Below, in pieces: positions 13,275 through 23,650 of a DNA stretch of 64,000 nucleotides. The notes under the pieces are model-generated. The model did no database searches and was not told the origin of the DNA. It saw only the letters and a program-made list of their open reading frames with translations. Position 1 is the first letter of the stretch. Each line of letters opens with the position of its first letter. The stretch lies in contig CM040443.1 of NCBI GenBank assembly GCA_022749755.1, positions 9,149,744-9,213,743 on the forward strand, in the 5' to 3' direction. Origin of the DNA: Azadirachta indica (Eukaryota > Streptophyta > Magnoliopsida > Sapindales > Meliaceae). The translations under genes and the position numbers were made by a program.

Positions 13275-16200
13275 ATTAAAACTGGACTGCAGAGTTTTTG
13301 TTCCCCCCTTCCATTTCCACCACAAACCTTTGTAAAAAGGTAAAAAGAGACGAGCAATAAGAGTTCCGAGGGAAGATTGTCATCTTTTTCTGGCTGTGAT
13401 TCTGATTTTTACCCTCTAGTCGTGTAGATTTATTTGATTCTTCTCAAGGGGAGCAGAAATGTTACATTTTGGTTGTGTATCAATCCTTCAGGGAGGCTAC
13501 TATTTGATACTTTTATGGTTGATTGAATAGATTGTTCTTGCGCCTCTGGAATGGATATTCTTCTCGTTAAATGCTAGGAGTTTAGATGCTTAGGTTTTCT
13601 TTTTGTGGGTCAAATAATATACCTAAGTTGAGAGGTGGGCATCACATACCTTACAGCTTCTGGACTACAATATAGAGAGTTGGAATGTGCTACGATAAAA
13701 TTCAGACGTCTTGCCCTGCTTCGCTCTGCTTTAATTGGCTCGAATGCATGTCTCTCATCGCTGTTGCTGGCAATTTGTTTGTGTTGGTTTGCAGACTTCC
13801 AGTAAATGCTATTAAAGCTTCCTATTGGAATCTCTCTCTAAAACGTTAGCACTGGTTCATCTTACTTTTGTGAAGTGTCAAACATTGTCCGAGTCGTTAA
13901 ATATCGGAAAACCCATATTCTGATACTGAAGAAAGAGGTGTTGCTTCTTAGATTTTCTCTTTATATAAAGGAAGGAATAAAGAAATTTTGAATCTCTGAT
14001 ATTGAAGTGCTTTCGTGCGCAAATTCCACAAATGATTTATACTGAATAATTTCATTACAATGCGTTTGATCTTTAGTTAGGAACGGTTAATTTTTGAGAA
14101 TTTGTTTGGGGTACTAATTTGTCTAGGAAAAAAAGGTTATTCCCATGAAAATTAAATTGCAATTATTTCATCATTTCATATAAGCTAACATCAAATGGAT
14201 GATAGATTAGTTGCTGCTTAAGCTTTAGCAACATAAATTTTGATATAGAGCCAGCTGAGTCTGAGGCCTTCTGCAGTAAAAAGTAAGTGTGCAATTCCTC
14301 TGACACTGACCATAATGTACGTGACATTTTTAAATTTTACTATACACAAAAAATCACACCGCAAGATCATGAATTTAATATTTCTCGTACATGCACGGGT
14401 TGATAAAATGGCAAGTTGGGCTATCCAATTAATTTCACGGTGCCACAATCGTATGGAATCCATGATGAGCCACGGGACCCGCTATGCTTCCCGGGGATCG
14501 TACTTAGATACCTTCTAATTAAATTGTAGCCGTCAGATGCCCGTTATAGTTCCACATAGTGGGGCTAGGTGCAAAAGATGGGTCATACTTGCAAACCAGT
14601 AAGCCACGTGCTCCACACCAAACCATGGGCCTCCCTTCGTTCGTTTCATCTTCCTCCCTTGTTTTATTACCGCGTGGCATTATTTAAAAGGTCGCATTCG
14701 GACAAACGGCACCGTCAGATCCTGGTTTCACCGTCAAATCAGTCAATGAGTCCGGTGTCCCTTTTAAAAGCATAATTCATCAAAACTCGCAGCCCATCAG
14801 AAATCAGAGCATCCGATGCTATGCAATGCAATGCAATGCAATGTAATACGCCAGTATACAACCTACAATGCACACCTACTTCGCCAACTTCCCATCTTCC
14901 CAAATTCATTTTAATTACACGACAAATCCGACTTTAATTAATTAATCGATATTCGATAGTGCAAATTTACCTGCCGTCCGCCCAATCGTGCAGTTAAAAT
15001 TTACGCAACATCGATTAGTGATGTGATGCTGCTCTAAAACAATCCTGACCTTATTATGATTGTGGGTTAAGTAATCACATAGTAAGAGAAACTACCAAAC
15101 ATTCTGATTACTTCACTTGTTTACGGAATAGCAGAGTTGCAGACAATGGCATAACCTTTTTGTTTTCATTGCTGGTATTTTGGTTTTGAAGAGGGAAGGA
15201 ATCAACATTACCAGATATAAAAATAAAAAATTCCGCGGCGAGGCTGAGGCAGTCATGTTGGAACTTTAAAAGGCATTACTTATACTATAAGCAAGTTTTA
15301 ATTGTTCGCCAAACTAGGTATTTGAGAAACTGATAATATTTATTAGTATTCTTTTTTATTTTCTTTAATGTCAAGTTGGTTGGTTGACGTTTCACAGAAT
15401 CTCTTTCCGCCAAATAACGTTATAGAAAATATTGTTTTAAGTTTGCTTCAATCCTTATTAAAACATTTCTCTCCACCTTACCTTACCTGTTCAGATTTTT
15501 TTTTTTTTTTTTTTTTTTTGTTAATGTCTTCTTCAAAATTCAAAGGTCACGAGGAGACACCAACCCAACGTCGTCTATGTTTTCTCTAGCATAAATTTGT
15601 AGATTCAATGTCTCGTATACATCATCTTTCCTTTTTTCCTTTTTTTTTTTTTTCATATTTATTTGTTTTTAATTTATAATTGATATTTTTAAAAAATGAT
15701 TAACAATCAATTAAATATAAGTAAAGTAAATGCGTAATTATTAAACCTTTAGCTGTGAAATCGTAAAAATAAATAAAAACATTACTGTTAGAAACATATG
15801 TTGTTACTATCACTGGAAGGAATAAGATTAATTTTGATCAAAGTTGTTACGTATTGGACGGCGGCAGGTGCTTCTTTCACCACAAGAGGAACCTAGTGTG
15901 TTCTAAGTCGTTACTCCCTGAATGATTCAAAACCTGCCCTGTTGCAAAACAAAATCACAGGTAGTTGACACGTATTATATATATAAAGGCGCATTACAAA
16001 TGCAATACGTTAGTTTGGAAGAAAATGGAAATAAAAGCAGCGAGTAATAATAATAAAAGTAATGTATTTATTGTGTATAAAATAAAATATATAAATCCAG
16101 TTCAATGATTCAAGAACATACTACAAATCATTGTTGTTTAGGCGGAAAGTTCACCCTTCAACCAAACAAATGACAGCAGCAACACCAATTCTAAATCTTC

Positions 16201-18180
16201 ACCTTCACTCAACTAACCATCTTTTTATTTCTTTAAATAAAGTCAAGTCAAATTAAGATTATTTGCGTTCCAAGAATTTGAATTGACAAAGATAAAAAAA
16301 AAAAAAAAAAAAAAAAAAAAGCAAATTCAAACATGAATTCATGCAATGTTTTGCGTTTAAGGCGAGAATTCTTCAACTTTTCGACTCTCCTTTTTTTTTA
16401 AAAAAAAAAAATCTGTTTATTTTCCTCTGTAAAATATTAATAATGCTGGTATAATAACATCATCGCATGATATTTATTATATTAATAAGTATAATATATT
16501 AGTATTATATTAAAATTTTATCGCAACATTAAAATAAGAAGAATCCAAAATAGATAAAAATAAAAAAGTAAATCTTACGTTTAAATTGTTAAGGAAGGTT
16601 TAATTGTGAATATTTGAACACGAGAGCGAAGAATATATGAAGCCGAAAAAATCTTTCTGTTTTTAGAGCAAAATCTAAAATCTAGAAAAAAGGGGAGTAT
16701 TTTGGTACTTGGCTTAGAGTAATCGTGCTTTGGGTAGTATTTGAATTTTGACTATTCCGGGGAAATAAATACGGTGCGTAGCATATTCCAATACCGATTA
16801 AAGAGGTAATAAAACATGTTGGGAAGCACGTGAACACGTGCGGCGGGGAGCCCAAGCAGCCAATGGGAGACAGCGTTGTGGGCCCTGACAGGCTGATCTC
16901 AGCCGTCAACATCAGATATCAGTGGCATCACCAGCTGGCTACATTGGATCCACAGCTGGCACTGCATAATTGGGGGAAATGAATATTACTTGTCCCCATG
17001 AGAGAGAGAGAGAGAGAGAAAAAAAGGAAAACCAAAAAAAGGGCACTCCAACTCCTGATTTAATGATATTCTCGCCATCTTATCTTATTCATCGTCTGTG
17101 TCAACCGGCTGGATTGCATTCAACATGCTATTATTTGCCTCTTTCTAATTTTTTTTTTTTTTTATAGTTTTACCACCTGTACAAAATTTAGTGCATTCGT
17201 AACTCATATTGACAAACTAAGGTCTAAGCACTTGAATATCCAACTTGTCAGAGTTTATACAGTTGTTCGATAGCTTCATTTATACCAACATTCATTAAAA
17301 AATTTCTTTTCATCAATTATAATTCCATTCCACTTATCAAATTTCTTAGAAATTTTCGCCCTTGTGCATTCTAACCATTATATAAAATAAAAGAAATATT
17401 TATAAATCATTCACTTATACTCATATTTCATATTTAATAATTTTAATTTATAACAATTTTAAATAATAAATTCCAAATATATCTATAATGTTGATTATCT
17501 TATCATTATCGAAGATCCATCAACAATTTCATATTGGTATGAAAACTAAAAAGATCTTGTGAAAATTTACCAATAAAATTATTAACAAGCATTAATATAT
17601 TATTATTATTTTTTGGAAAAAAAAAAATCAAGTCAACTGAACTAGTACAAGGCTACGGTCAATGAAACAAAATATTTGAGAAATATATCACAATCCAACA
17701 CCAACATAAGAGAAAAAAAAAAAAGAAAAAGAAAAAGAAAAAATGTCATCACTTGCAAATCGAACCTCTAGATTTGATAGTTCATTTTATTGCATCGTGC
17801 AATGTTTACTTGTTGAGCACAAACACCCGATTTTGCCCCATGAAAAGTCTAACATCAATTCGGCCATAGAAACGATATGGGCAACCACGAACGGTGCATG
17901 AAACCCGTTATTTAAAAAATAAAAATAAAAAAACAAATAAACAATAAGCCCAAATTGGCTTAATCATCAAAATTCACACAGATTAAAAACTACGACCTTA
18001 TTAGTTCTATTTCATTACTGCCATTTAGTTAAGTACCGCGTAAACACGTTACACTTACTATATTCAAAAACTTTACGCTAACAAAGTAACAAATACTCCT
18101 CAATTATCCACACGCGTTTCAACCACGCGTGAAATACACTACACTAAAAAAATGAATGTTATTCCTTTCTTGGCCTTCAG
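13275..18180. other. Long intergenic region, PDH E1 alpha to GATL
   Basis: The first few hundred bases are the PDH 3' UTR. The rest is mostly AT-rich with poly-T/poly-A runs (15497-15519, 15641-15653, 16293-16320) and a short ATGCA pentamer repeat at 14819-14842. Two less AT-rich islands stand out, 14380-14790 and 16800-16960, both with ACGT-core elements. No ORF here looks coding: frames of 60-80 codons are low complexity or unsupported. The last 1-2 kb must include the GATL promoter. Confidence 0.55.
16827..16840. promoter_or_regulatory. Paired G-boxes
   Basis: Two perfect CACGTG palindromes at 16827-16832 and 16835-16840, two bases apart, so the block GCACGTGAACACGTGC is nearly palindromic overall. 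They sit in a less AT-rich island about 1.75 kb before the GATL start codon. G-boxes bind plant bZIP and bHLH factors; use here is inferred. Confidence 0.4.
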
Positions 18181-18190
18181 TTTCCCCCAG

Positions 18191-18199
18191 TATATTTAA
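18191..18199 (+). promoter_or_regulatory. Probable TATA box of the GATL gene
   Basis: TATATTTAA about 385 bp before the GATL ATG, followed by a CT-rich stretch (18260-18285) typical of plant 5' leaders. No better TATA lies nearer. The implied leader of about 360 nt contains one short upstream ORF at 18480-18503 (ATG, seven codons, then TAA). Confidence 0.45.
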
Positions 18200-18584
18200 C
18201 CAGAGCCATATCCTATTCCTACATACACAGCCAGCCAACCAGCCAGAGCCCACATCCGATCTCCCTCCCTCCTCTCTCTCTCTCTAGTCACCGACTCAGA
18301 TATAGAGAGAGGTAAAAGCTTCAAAAGCATTTTCAAGAAGAAAGAATTATCAGCGCAGTGTTGCTTTGTTTCTTTTCTTTTGTCGTTGTTGTTTTCTTTG
18401 ATTCGAAACACAATCTCTAGAACCATCATTTTCCATTTTCAGCTTTCTGCTTTCCTTATCGGTACAATAATTCAACACAATGCATATCAGAAGCGTTCAA
18501 TAACGCATTTTCGTGTTGTTCATTAAGCTTTCAGAAAAACCCAAGAATCCGTTTCGTGTTCCAGAAATAGGGAGCCATTAATTG

Positions 18585-19751
18585 ATGATGGTCGGTTTCC
18601 AACAGTACGTTGCCATTTTTCTCGTTGTTGTTGCTTTACTATTTCCACCGTTTTGTCTCGGGATTCGTTCTATCCCTGCGCGAGTGATCGATGGGGGGGA
18701 TTTCTTGTGGTTTGACCGCTTCGCTGAAGCGCCGGACTACCGTAACGGAATAGACTGTCCGGTCTCAGCTATTAAGAAGGAGCTTCAAATGACGTCGTCA
18801 TGTGACCCGTCGTTAGTCCACGTCGCTATGACGTTAGATTCCGAGTACTTGCGTGGCTCAGTGGCAGCCGTCCATTCAGTTCTCAAACACGCATCTTGCC
18901 CAGAAAACATCTTCTTCCATTTTATCTCGGCCGAGTTCGACCCGGTGAGTCCCCGAGTCCTGACTCAACTCGTCCGATCGACGTTCCCTTCACTCAACTT
19001 CAAAGTCTACATTTTCCGCGAAGACACCGTGATAAATTTGATATCGTCTTCGATTCGTGAAGCTCTGGAGAACCCATTAAACTACGCAAGAAACTATCTT
19101 GGAGACAACTTAGATCTCTGCGTTGAGCGAGTCATTTACCTTGACTCGGACCTTGTCCTCGTCGACGACATTCACAAGCTCTGGAACATAAAGTTAACTG
19201 GGTCGAAACTCATAGGCGCACCAGAATATTGTCACGCCAATTTCACCAAATACTTCACCGACAACTTTTGGTCGGACCCGCTTTTGTCCCGGGTATTCGG
19301 GTCTAGAAAGCCCTGTTATTTTAATACGGGTGTAATGGTGATGGACCTGGTGAGATGGCGAGAAGGCGAGTACAGAAGAAGAATAGAGAAATGGATGGAA
19401 ATACAGCGAAAGAAGCGGATTTACGAGCTGGGTTCTTTGCCTCCGTTCTTGTTAGTGTTCGCAGGCAATGTAGAGGCGATTGATCACCGGTGGAACCAGC
19501 ACGGTTTAGGCGGCGATAATGTGAAAGGAAGTTGCAGGTCTCTGCATCCAGGTCCCGTTAGCTTGTTACATTGGAGTGGGAAGGGTAAACCATGGGTGAG
19601 ACTTGATGCGAAGAAGCCATGTTCGCTTGATTATCTGTGGGAGCCGTATGATCTTTACAAGCACAATAACAGAATCAAAGGTCAAGATCGTGGTCAGTCT
19701 TCAATGGGGTTTTCATCTTCTACAGTAATGGGTTATTCCAGTTATTTGTAA
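18585..19751 (+). CDS. GATL9: Galacturonosyltransferase-like protein (GATL8/9 type)
   Basis: Intronless gene for a GT8-family type II Golgi glycosyltransferase of the GAUT-related GATL group, linked to pectin/xylan synthesis. 388 residues. One hydrophobic N-terminal segment (about 8-25) would anchor it or serve as a signal. The catalytic metal-binding motif is [11 protein letters not shown] (DSD at 187-189), followed by [49 protein letters not shown] and the closing [17 protein letters not shown]. The start is the first ATG of ATGATG at 18585; the upstream in-frame TTG is not a start. The [18 protein letters not shown] stretch and the neighbours (WVD2-like, formin, MMP) fit GATL8/GATL9, so the symbol is the nearest guess. 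Acceptor activity is not shown by sequence. Confidence 0.93.
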   Translation: MMVGFQQYVAIFLVVVALLFPPFCLGIRSIPARVIDGGDFLWFDRFAEAPDYRNGIDCPVSAIKKELQMTSSCDPSLVHVAMTLDSEYLRGSVAAVHSVLKHASCPENIFFHFISAEFDPVSPRVLTQLVRSTFPSLNFKVYIFREDTVINLISSSIREALENPLNYARNYLGDNLDLCVERVIYLDSDLVLVDDIHKLWNIKLTGSKLIGAPEYCHANFTKYFTDNFWSDPLLSRVFGSRKPCYFNTGVMVMDLVRWREGEYRRRIEKWMEIQRKKRIYELGSLPPFLLVFAGNVEAIDHRWNQHGLGGDNVKGSCRSLHPGPVSLLHWSGKGKPWVRLDAKKPCSLDYLWEPYDLYKHNNRIKGQDRGQSSMGFSSSTVMGYSSYL

Positions 19752-21426
19752 TGATTCAATTTTTTCGTAACGCATTGTTTTAGCCATTCTTTGATAGATT
19801 AGATTCTATGTACAGATTGGTTATTAGAGATTGGGGTTGGGATTGCGAGCAGATTGTTGATGGATGGATGGATGGATGGGTTTACGGGTGGGATTTGTGT
19901 TAATTTCATTATTTCTTTTGAGATTTTTCAATTCTTTCTTCTTGGTTCCATTACTTGGAGCAATTTTGATAAATTGATTTCTTTGTATGTATCATTTGAA
20001 TTACGAAGAAAATAATATACTTTTGTTATTTTTTTAAACTTTGTTCCAACATTTTTTTCCTTTTTATTTATTTAATTATAGATTTGGGGGTTTACTTTTC
20101 TTCGCTTTTAGTGTAAAATTGTTAGCCAGTTAGCAAAGCTATAATTGGTTTGATTACAGATTCAGCCAAAGAGATAGAAAAGTAGAGAAGAATTGAGAAG
20201 TAATGTAGTTTGTCTTGTCCATGTATGGCTAGCTGTGAAAGTGTTATTGGCGTAAGAGAGGGAGAGAGATTGCTAACTCGGGAAATTCACGGGTTATGTT
20301 ATGTGTAACATTTGAGATGCTGACACTTAGGATCTTTGTATTTTTCAACCAGTACAGACCCCACAAAGTTTGTTCGTTGTGTTGCGTTGGAGATTAATTT
20401 AGACGTTGATAGCAAAATATCCCTTTTTCTATTTAATAATCCAGTTGATGTTTGACTCGGCTAATTTCTTTTTACACGTGTCATTGCCAATAGTAAGTGT
20501 CACTTTCATTTTCTACCCTTTTTAGCAATGGCCAGTTGTGAACATGGAAAAGGCCTTTTCAATCTCAGATGGTTCAGACTTCGTGGCCTCATTTTGATGA
20601 CCGAAAAAATTAGTGCCACAAAAGCACTACATGAGAGGAAAATATGTATTTTGACTAGTGAGACTGGAATTTTCGCTTTCCATTTGCAATATGATCACAT
20701 GCCCCATAGTGAGTGCCTTTAAATATCATTTAACTTTCACATGGTTGAGACATAGTCCAAGATATTAGATCTGGAAATGATGGTTGGTTTTACCGTGACT
20801 TTTTATACGACTAGTTTTTTGCCGGACCCTCGACTCTACCAATAAGTCAAACCAAGTTTTCCCTCTTCTATTTTGCGATCTACAAAGTTTTAGTTTTGTT
20901 TTAACGAGAATTCTACTAATGTTTAATATAAATACAAATTGATATTAATTAGTAAAGTTTATGTTTGTATATATTACTGTTTTGTATCGAGTTAAGGAGA
21001 CCATTTTGATTTGTACCTTTCCCCGTAACTATGCCACCGCATTTCTTGCTCGGGTTATCAAGGTACGGTGTTCTGACGGAAGGAGTGGGCAAAGGCACCG
21101 GAATAAACTGCTCCCTTTTGTGCCCGATCATCTCTCTCTTTCATCTTGGTAAACTAAACGACATCGAATTGCAAAATGAAATTCAATTCATTTCAACTGA
21201 ATACAGACCCAATTGCTCTTGTCAGGTTTATTTATTTCTCAAACATCTCTCCATACGCAACCCCTTAATTTAATTTAACCAATAAACAAACAAATTGTTT
21301 GGTTAATATAACCGTTGGCGAGTCTATTTTATGAAATAAACCAACCCAACTTTCCTTCCACTCACAACCCCCCACTATACATTTTTCGAATATTAAATAA
21401 TTAAATAATTATAAATCAAAACCCAA
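19752..21426. other. Intergenic, GATL 3' side to germin-like gene (convergent)
   Basis: 3' ends of two convergent genes. A GGAT tetranucleotide run lies at 19860-19879 in the presumed GATL 3' UTR. The remainder has no ORF longer than about 80 codons and nothing recognisable. Confidence 0.5.
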
Positions 21427-22098
21427 TCATGCGCCACCGAGGTTCCTACGTATTCTGGAAATATCTTGGTCGTTGATTTGAAACGCTGTCCTCAAAACCT
21501 CATTGGGCAATGGTGGATCGGATCTGAAAGTGGCCATAGAAGCTATTTGGGCTCCAGGGTTTTGGCTACTGAGCCCAGATAAGGACAATGCAGGCTTTAG
21601 CGAGTCCAAATTGTAGAGAAAGTGGATCAATGATTTAGGGAACACAAACGAGTCACCGGGCCGCAATTGTTGGGTGAAGAGACTACCCAGGGTGTCCACA
21701 AAGCCAACGAGAAGCGTTCCCTCAAGGCATATGGTCACTTCTGAGGCCCGTGGGTGGGAATGCGGCGGCACAATCCCGTTTGCTGCAATGTCAACACGGG
21801 CCATGGTGAGGCCCATTGTGTTGAGCCCAGGCAAATTGGCAGTGGTGGTGAGTGTGACATTGAACCCAAATGGGTTACCACTGGCTTTACCAGGTTTCGA
21901 GAGAGCAGATGTAGCAAAATGGGCAGAAACTGTTGAGTTTGGATTGATGCATGGTAAACCGTTGATGAAAAAAGATTGAGGGGTTTTTCTGTCTGCAACG
22001 CAAAAATCTTGGAGTGGGTGTGGGTCTGGTTTTGCAGGGCTTAAAACAAGGGATAGATAAAAAAAGAAGAATTGGGGAATTGTAGAGCGGGTTTTCAT
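21427..22098 (-). CDS. Germin-like protein (apoplastic cupin)
   Basis: Single-exon secreted cupin of 223 residues. Residues 1-22 are a signal peptide (FFFYLSLVLS core). Cys33 and Cys50 fit the conserved N-terminal germin disulfide (QDFCVAD ... LPC). Germin box 1 supplies His113, His115 and Glu120 (PPHSHPRASE) and box 2 supplies His159 (GDSFVFPKSLIHF), so all four Mn ligands are present. Germins are apoplastic oligomers; some are oxalate oxidases, and other germin-like proteins have superoxide dismutase or no known activity. Sequence cannot decide which applies here. The C-terminus RRNLGGA differs from the common KxxxGGxx end. As I recall, Arabidopsis At1g10460 (GLP7) also sits beside a type-A response regulator gene, which would match this neighbourhood. 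Confidence 0.93.
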   Translation of the reverse strand: MKTRSTIPQFFFFYLSLVLSPAKPDPHPLQDFCVADRKTPQSFFINGLPCINPNSTVSAHFATSALSKPGKASGNPFGFNVTLTTTANLPGLNTMGLTMARVDIAANGIVPPHSHPRASEVTICLEGTLLVGFVDTLGSLFTQQLRPGDSFVFPKSLIHFLYNLDSLKPALSLSGLSSQNPGAQIASMATFRSDPPLPNEVLRTAFQINDQDISRIRRNLGGA

Positions 22099-22177
22099 GG
22101 TGTCTTGTCTTTTTTGTGAGAATAGTAAATAATAGTGAGGGATTTTAGGACGTGAAGTTGAATAAGCAAAGGAAAAT

Positions 22178-22185
22178 TATATATA
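22178..22185 (-). promoter_or_regulatory. TATA box of the germin-like gene
   Basis: On the minus strand CTATATATAATTTT, 80-87 bp upstream of the germin-like ATG, which is a usual distance for a plant gene with a short leader. Confidence 0.5.
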
Positions 22186-22199
22186 GTAGCTTTTGGATA

Positions 22200-23640
22200 G
22201 CGATGTTGTAGAGTGAAACTAGCATTAATGTGGAAGAGAGGTGATTGAGTAGCTTAAGGTTAAGGACATTAGATGAGGAAAAAACAAGGCAAGAAAAAGA
22301 AATAAAGTGAAACCATCAAAGTCCCCACGTCGATGAAGATGTGTATTAATCTGGTCGATGAAATTAACGAAAGTCCGATTACTCATTCCCCAAGTAGACT
22401 GGCCTTAAAGCAACGGCACTTTTTTATACGCATTATTGTCTCCCACATGGCTAGTGTAGTGTCAGTATCACTATCACTATCACTATCACTGTCACTATCA
22501 TTGTCTAAAAATATAAAAAATAAAAAGAAAATAAAAGAAAATATAAATAAAAATAATAATAAGAAGAATAATGTAAGAAGGAAAATTTTCTTTTTTTTCT
22601 TTTTTTTTTTTTTTTTGTTTGTGTGAGTCAATAATATTATGAAAACCGACATTTTAATTTCAGGAATCACTTAAATAATTAAGTTTAGTTTGTTTTTACT
22701 GACGTAAACGACATCGTTACGCTTAATATTGGAGACACGTACGGCAATAATGTCTACCAGTTGAACCAATACAATCCCACGGGGGAGAGATGTGTTAAAA
22801 GGAGTGGATAAGTAGATATTTAATTGACAGAGCAGTGTCACCTGTCGCGCGTAGCTGTTCTCAATGTCACGTACAATTTCTCTTTCGACTTCACTCTTAC
22901 TTTTCCACGTGGGCCTTGCTTTCTCACATTCACATTGTCTTTGCTCGCCCTTCTCTTCTTCCCTCATCTTGCCTCGGAATTCAATTGGTATGACCATGAA
23001 TAATTGAAAATTGTTTACATTAGTTATGGTTATATCTTTCTTTAATCAATGTACCGCACTTTGGGTTCGTTGAATCTCCAAATTTGATCCAACTAATCTG
23101 CAATCATTCATTTAATATTGCATCTTCCTTTCTTTCCCTCTCTCCTTTTCATTTCCACAAAAATACAGTACTTTCCTAGTTTTGCTTCCTCTAGAAACAT
23201 TAGTAGCAATACTAAAAAAAAAAAAACTGAAATCTTCTTCGGAAATATAATGTGGGCTATGGGTTATTTGTACTTTTAATCATCTTTTCTCTCTTTTTCA
23301 TTATTTTTCCATTTTTTTTCCTATTTTATTAATATGATTGAGTTTTATCATATAGGAGTTTCCAGAAGCAATAGAAACAGACAGTATTTAATTACTGTAA
23401 AAAGGTAGAAGTGATAATAGAAGCATTGAAAAAAGGCGTAGAACTTAACAAAAAGCACATGCCTTGTGTAGCTTTCGTCTTCGCTGGTTATGTTTTTTAA
23501 AGTCTCTCCTTTTTGTCTTCATTGTAAGCTGCTCATTCTTGGTCTTATAGTGTGATCCAGTGGATTGATTTCTTGCCCATGCCACTTAAGGCATGTCGTA
23601 CATAGTTTTGTGTCTTGGAGTGGTAATTCAGCCTCTGCTA
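22200..23640. other. Divergent intergenic region, germin-like to WVD2-like
   Basis: Holds the promoters of both flanking genes. The part 22840-22990 is less AT-rich, with a CCACGTGG G-box near 22906, and the CT-rich stretch near 23126-23150 looks like a leader or core promoter for the plus-strand gene. No coding frame is supported. Confidence 0.45.
22461..22504. repeat. CACTAT/CACTGT hexanucleotide microsatellite
   Basis: Five to seven imperfect hexamer units (ATCACT register) in the divergent germin-like/WVD2-like intergenic region, followed by an A-rich then T-rich tract to 22620. It encodes only low-complexity frames on both strands and is non-coding. Confidence 0.75.
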
Positions 23641-23650
23641 CTGCGAATTA

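Noticed and set aside
17700..17800. Possible tRNA-like T-loop (TCGAACCT)
   Set aside because: No acceptor stem or anticodon arm can be paired around it on either strand.
21674..21979. 101-codon plus-strand frame
   Set aside because: Shadow of the intronless germin-like gene.
22333..22670. Frames on both strands near 22.4-22.7 kb
   Set aside because: Composed of hexanucleotide microsatellite and homopolymer tracts (Ser-Leu, Lys-Asn or Phe runs).
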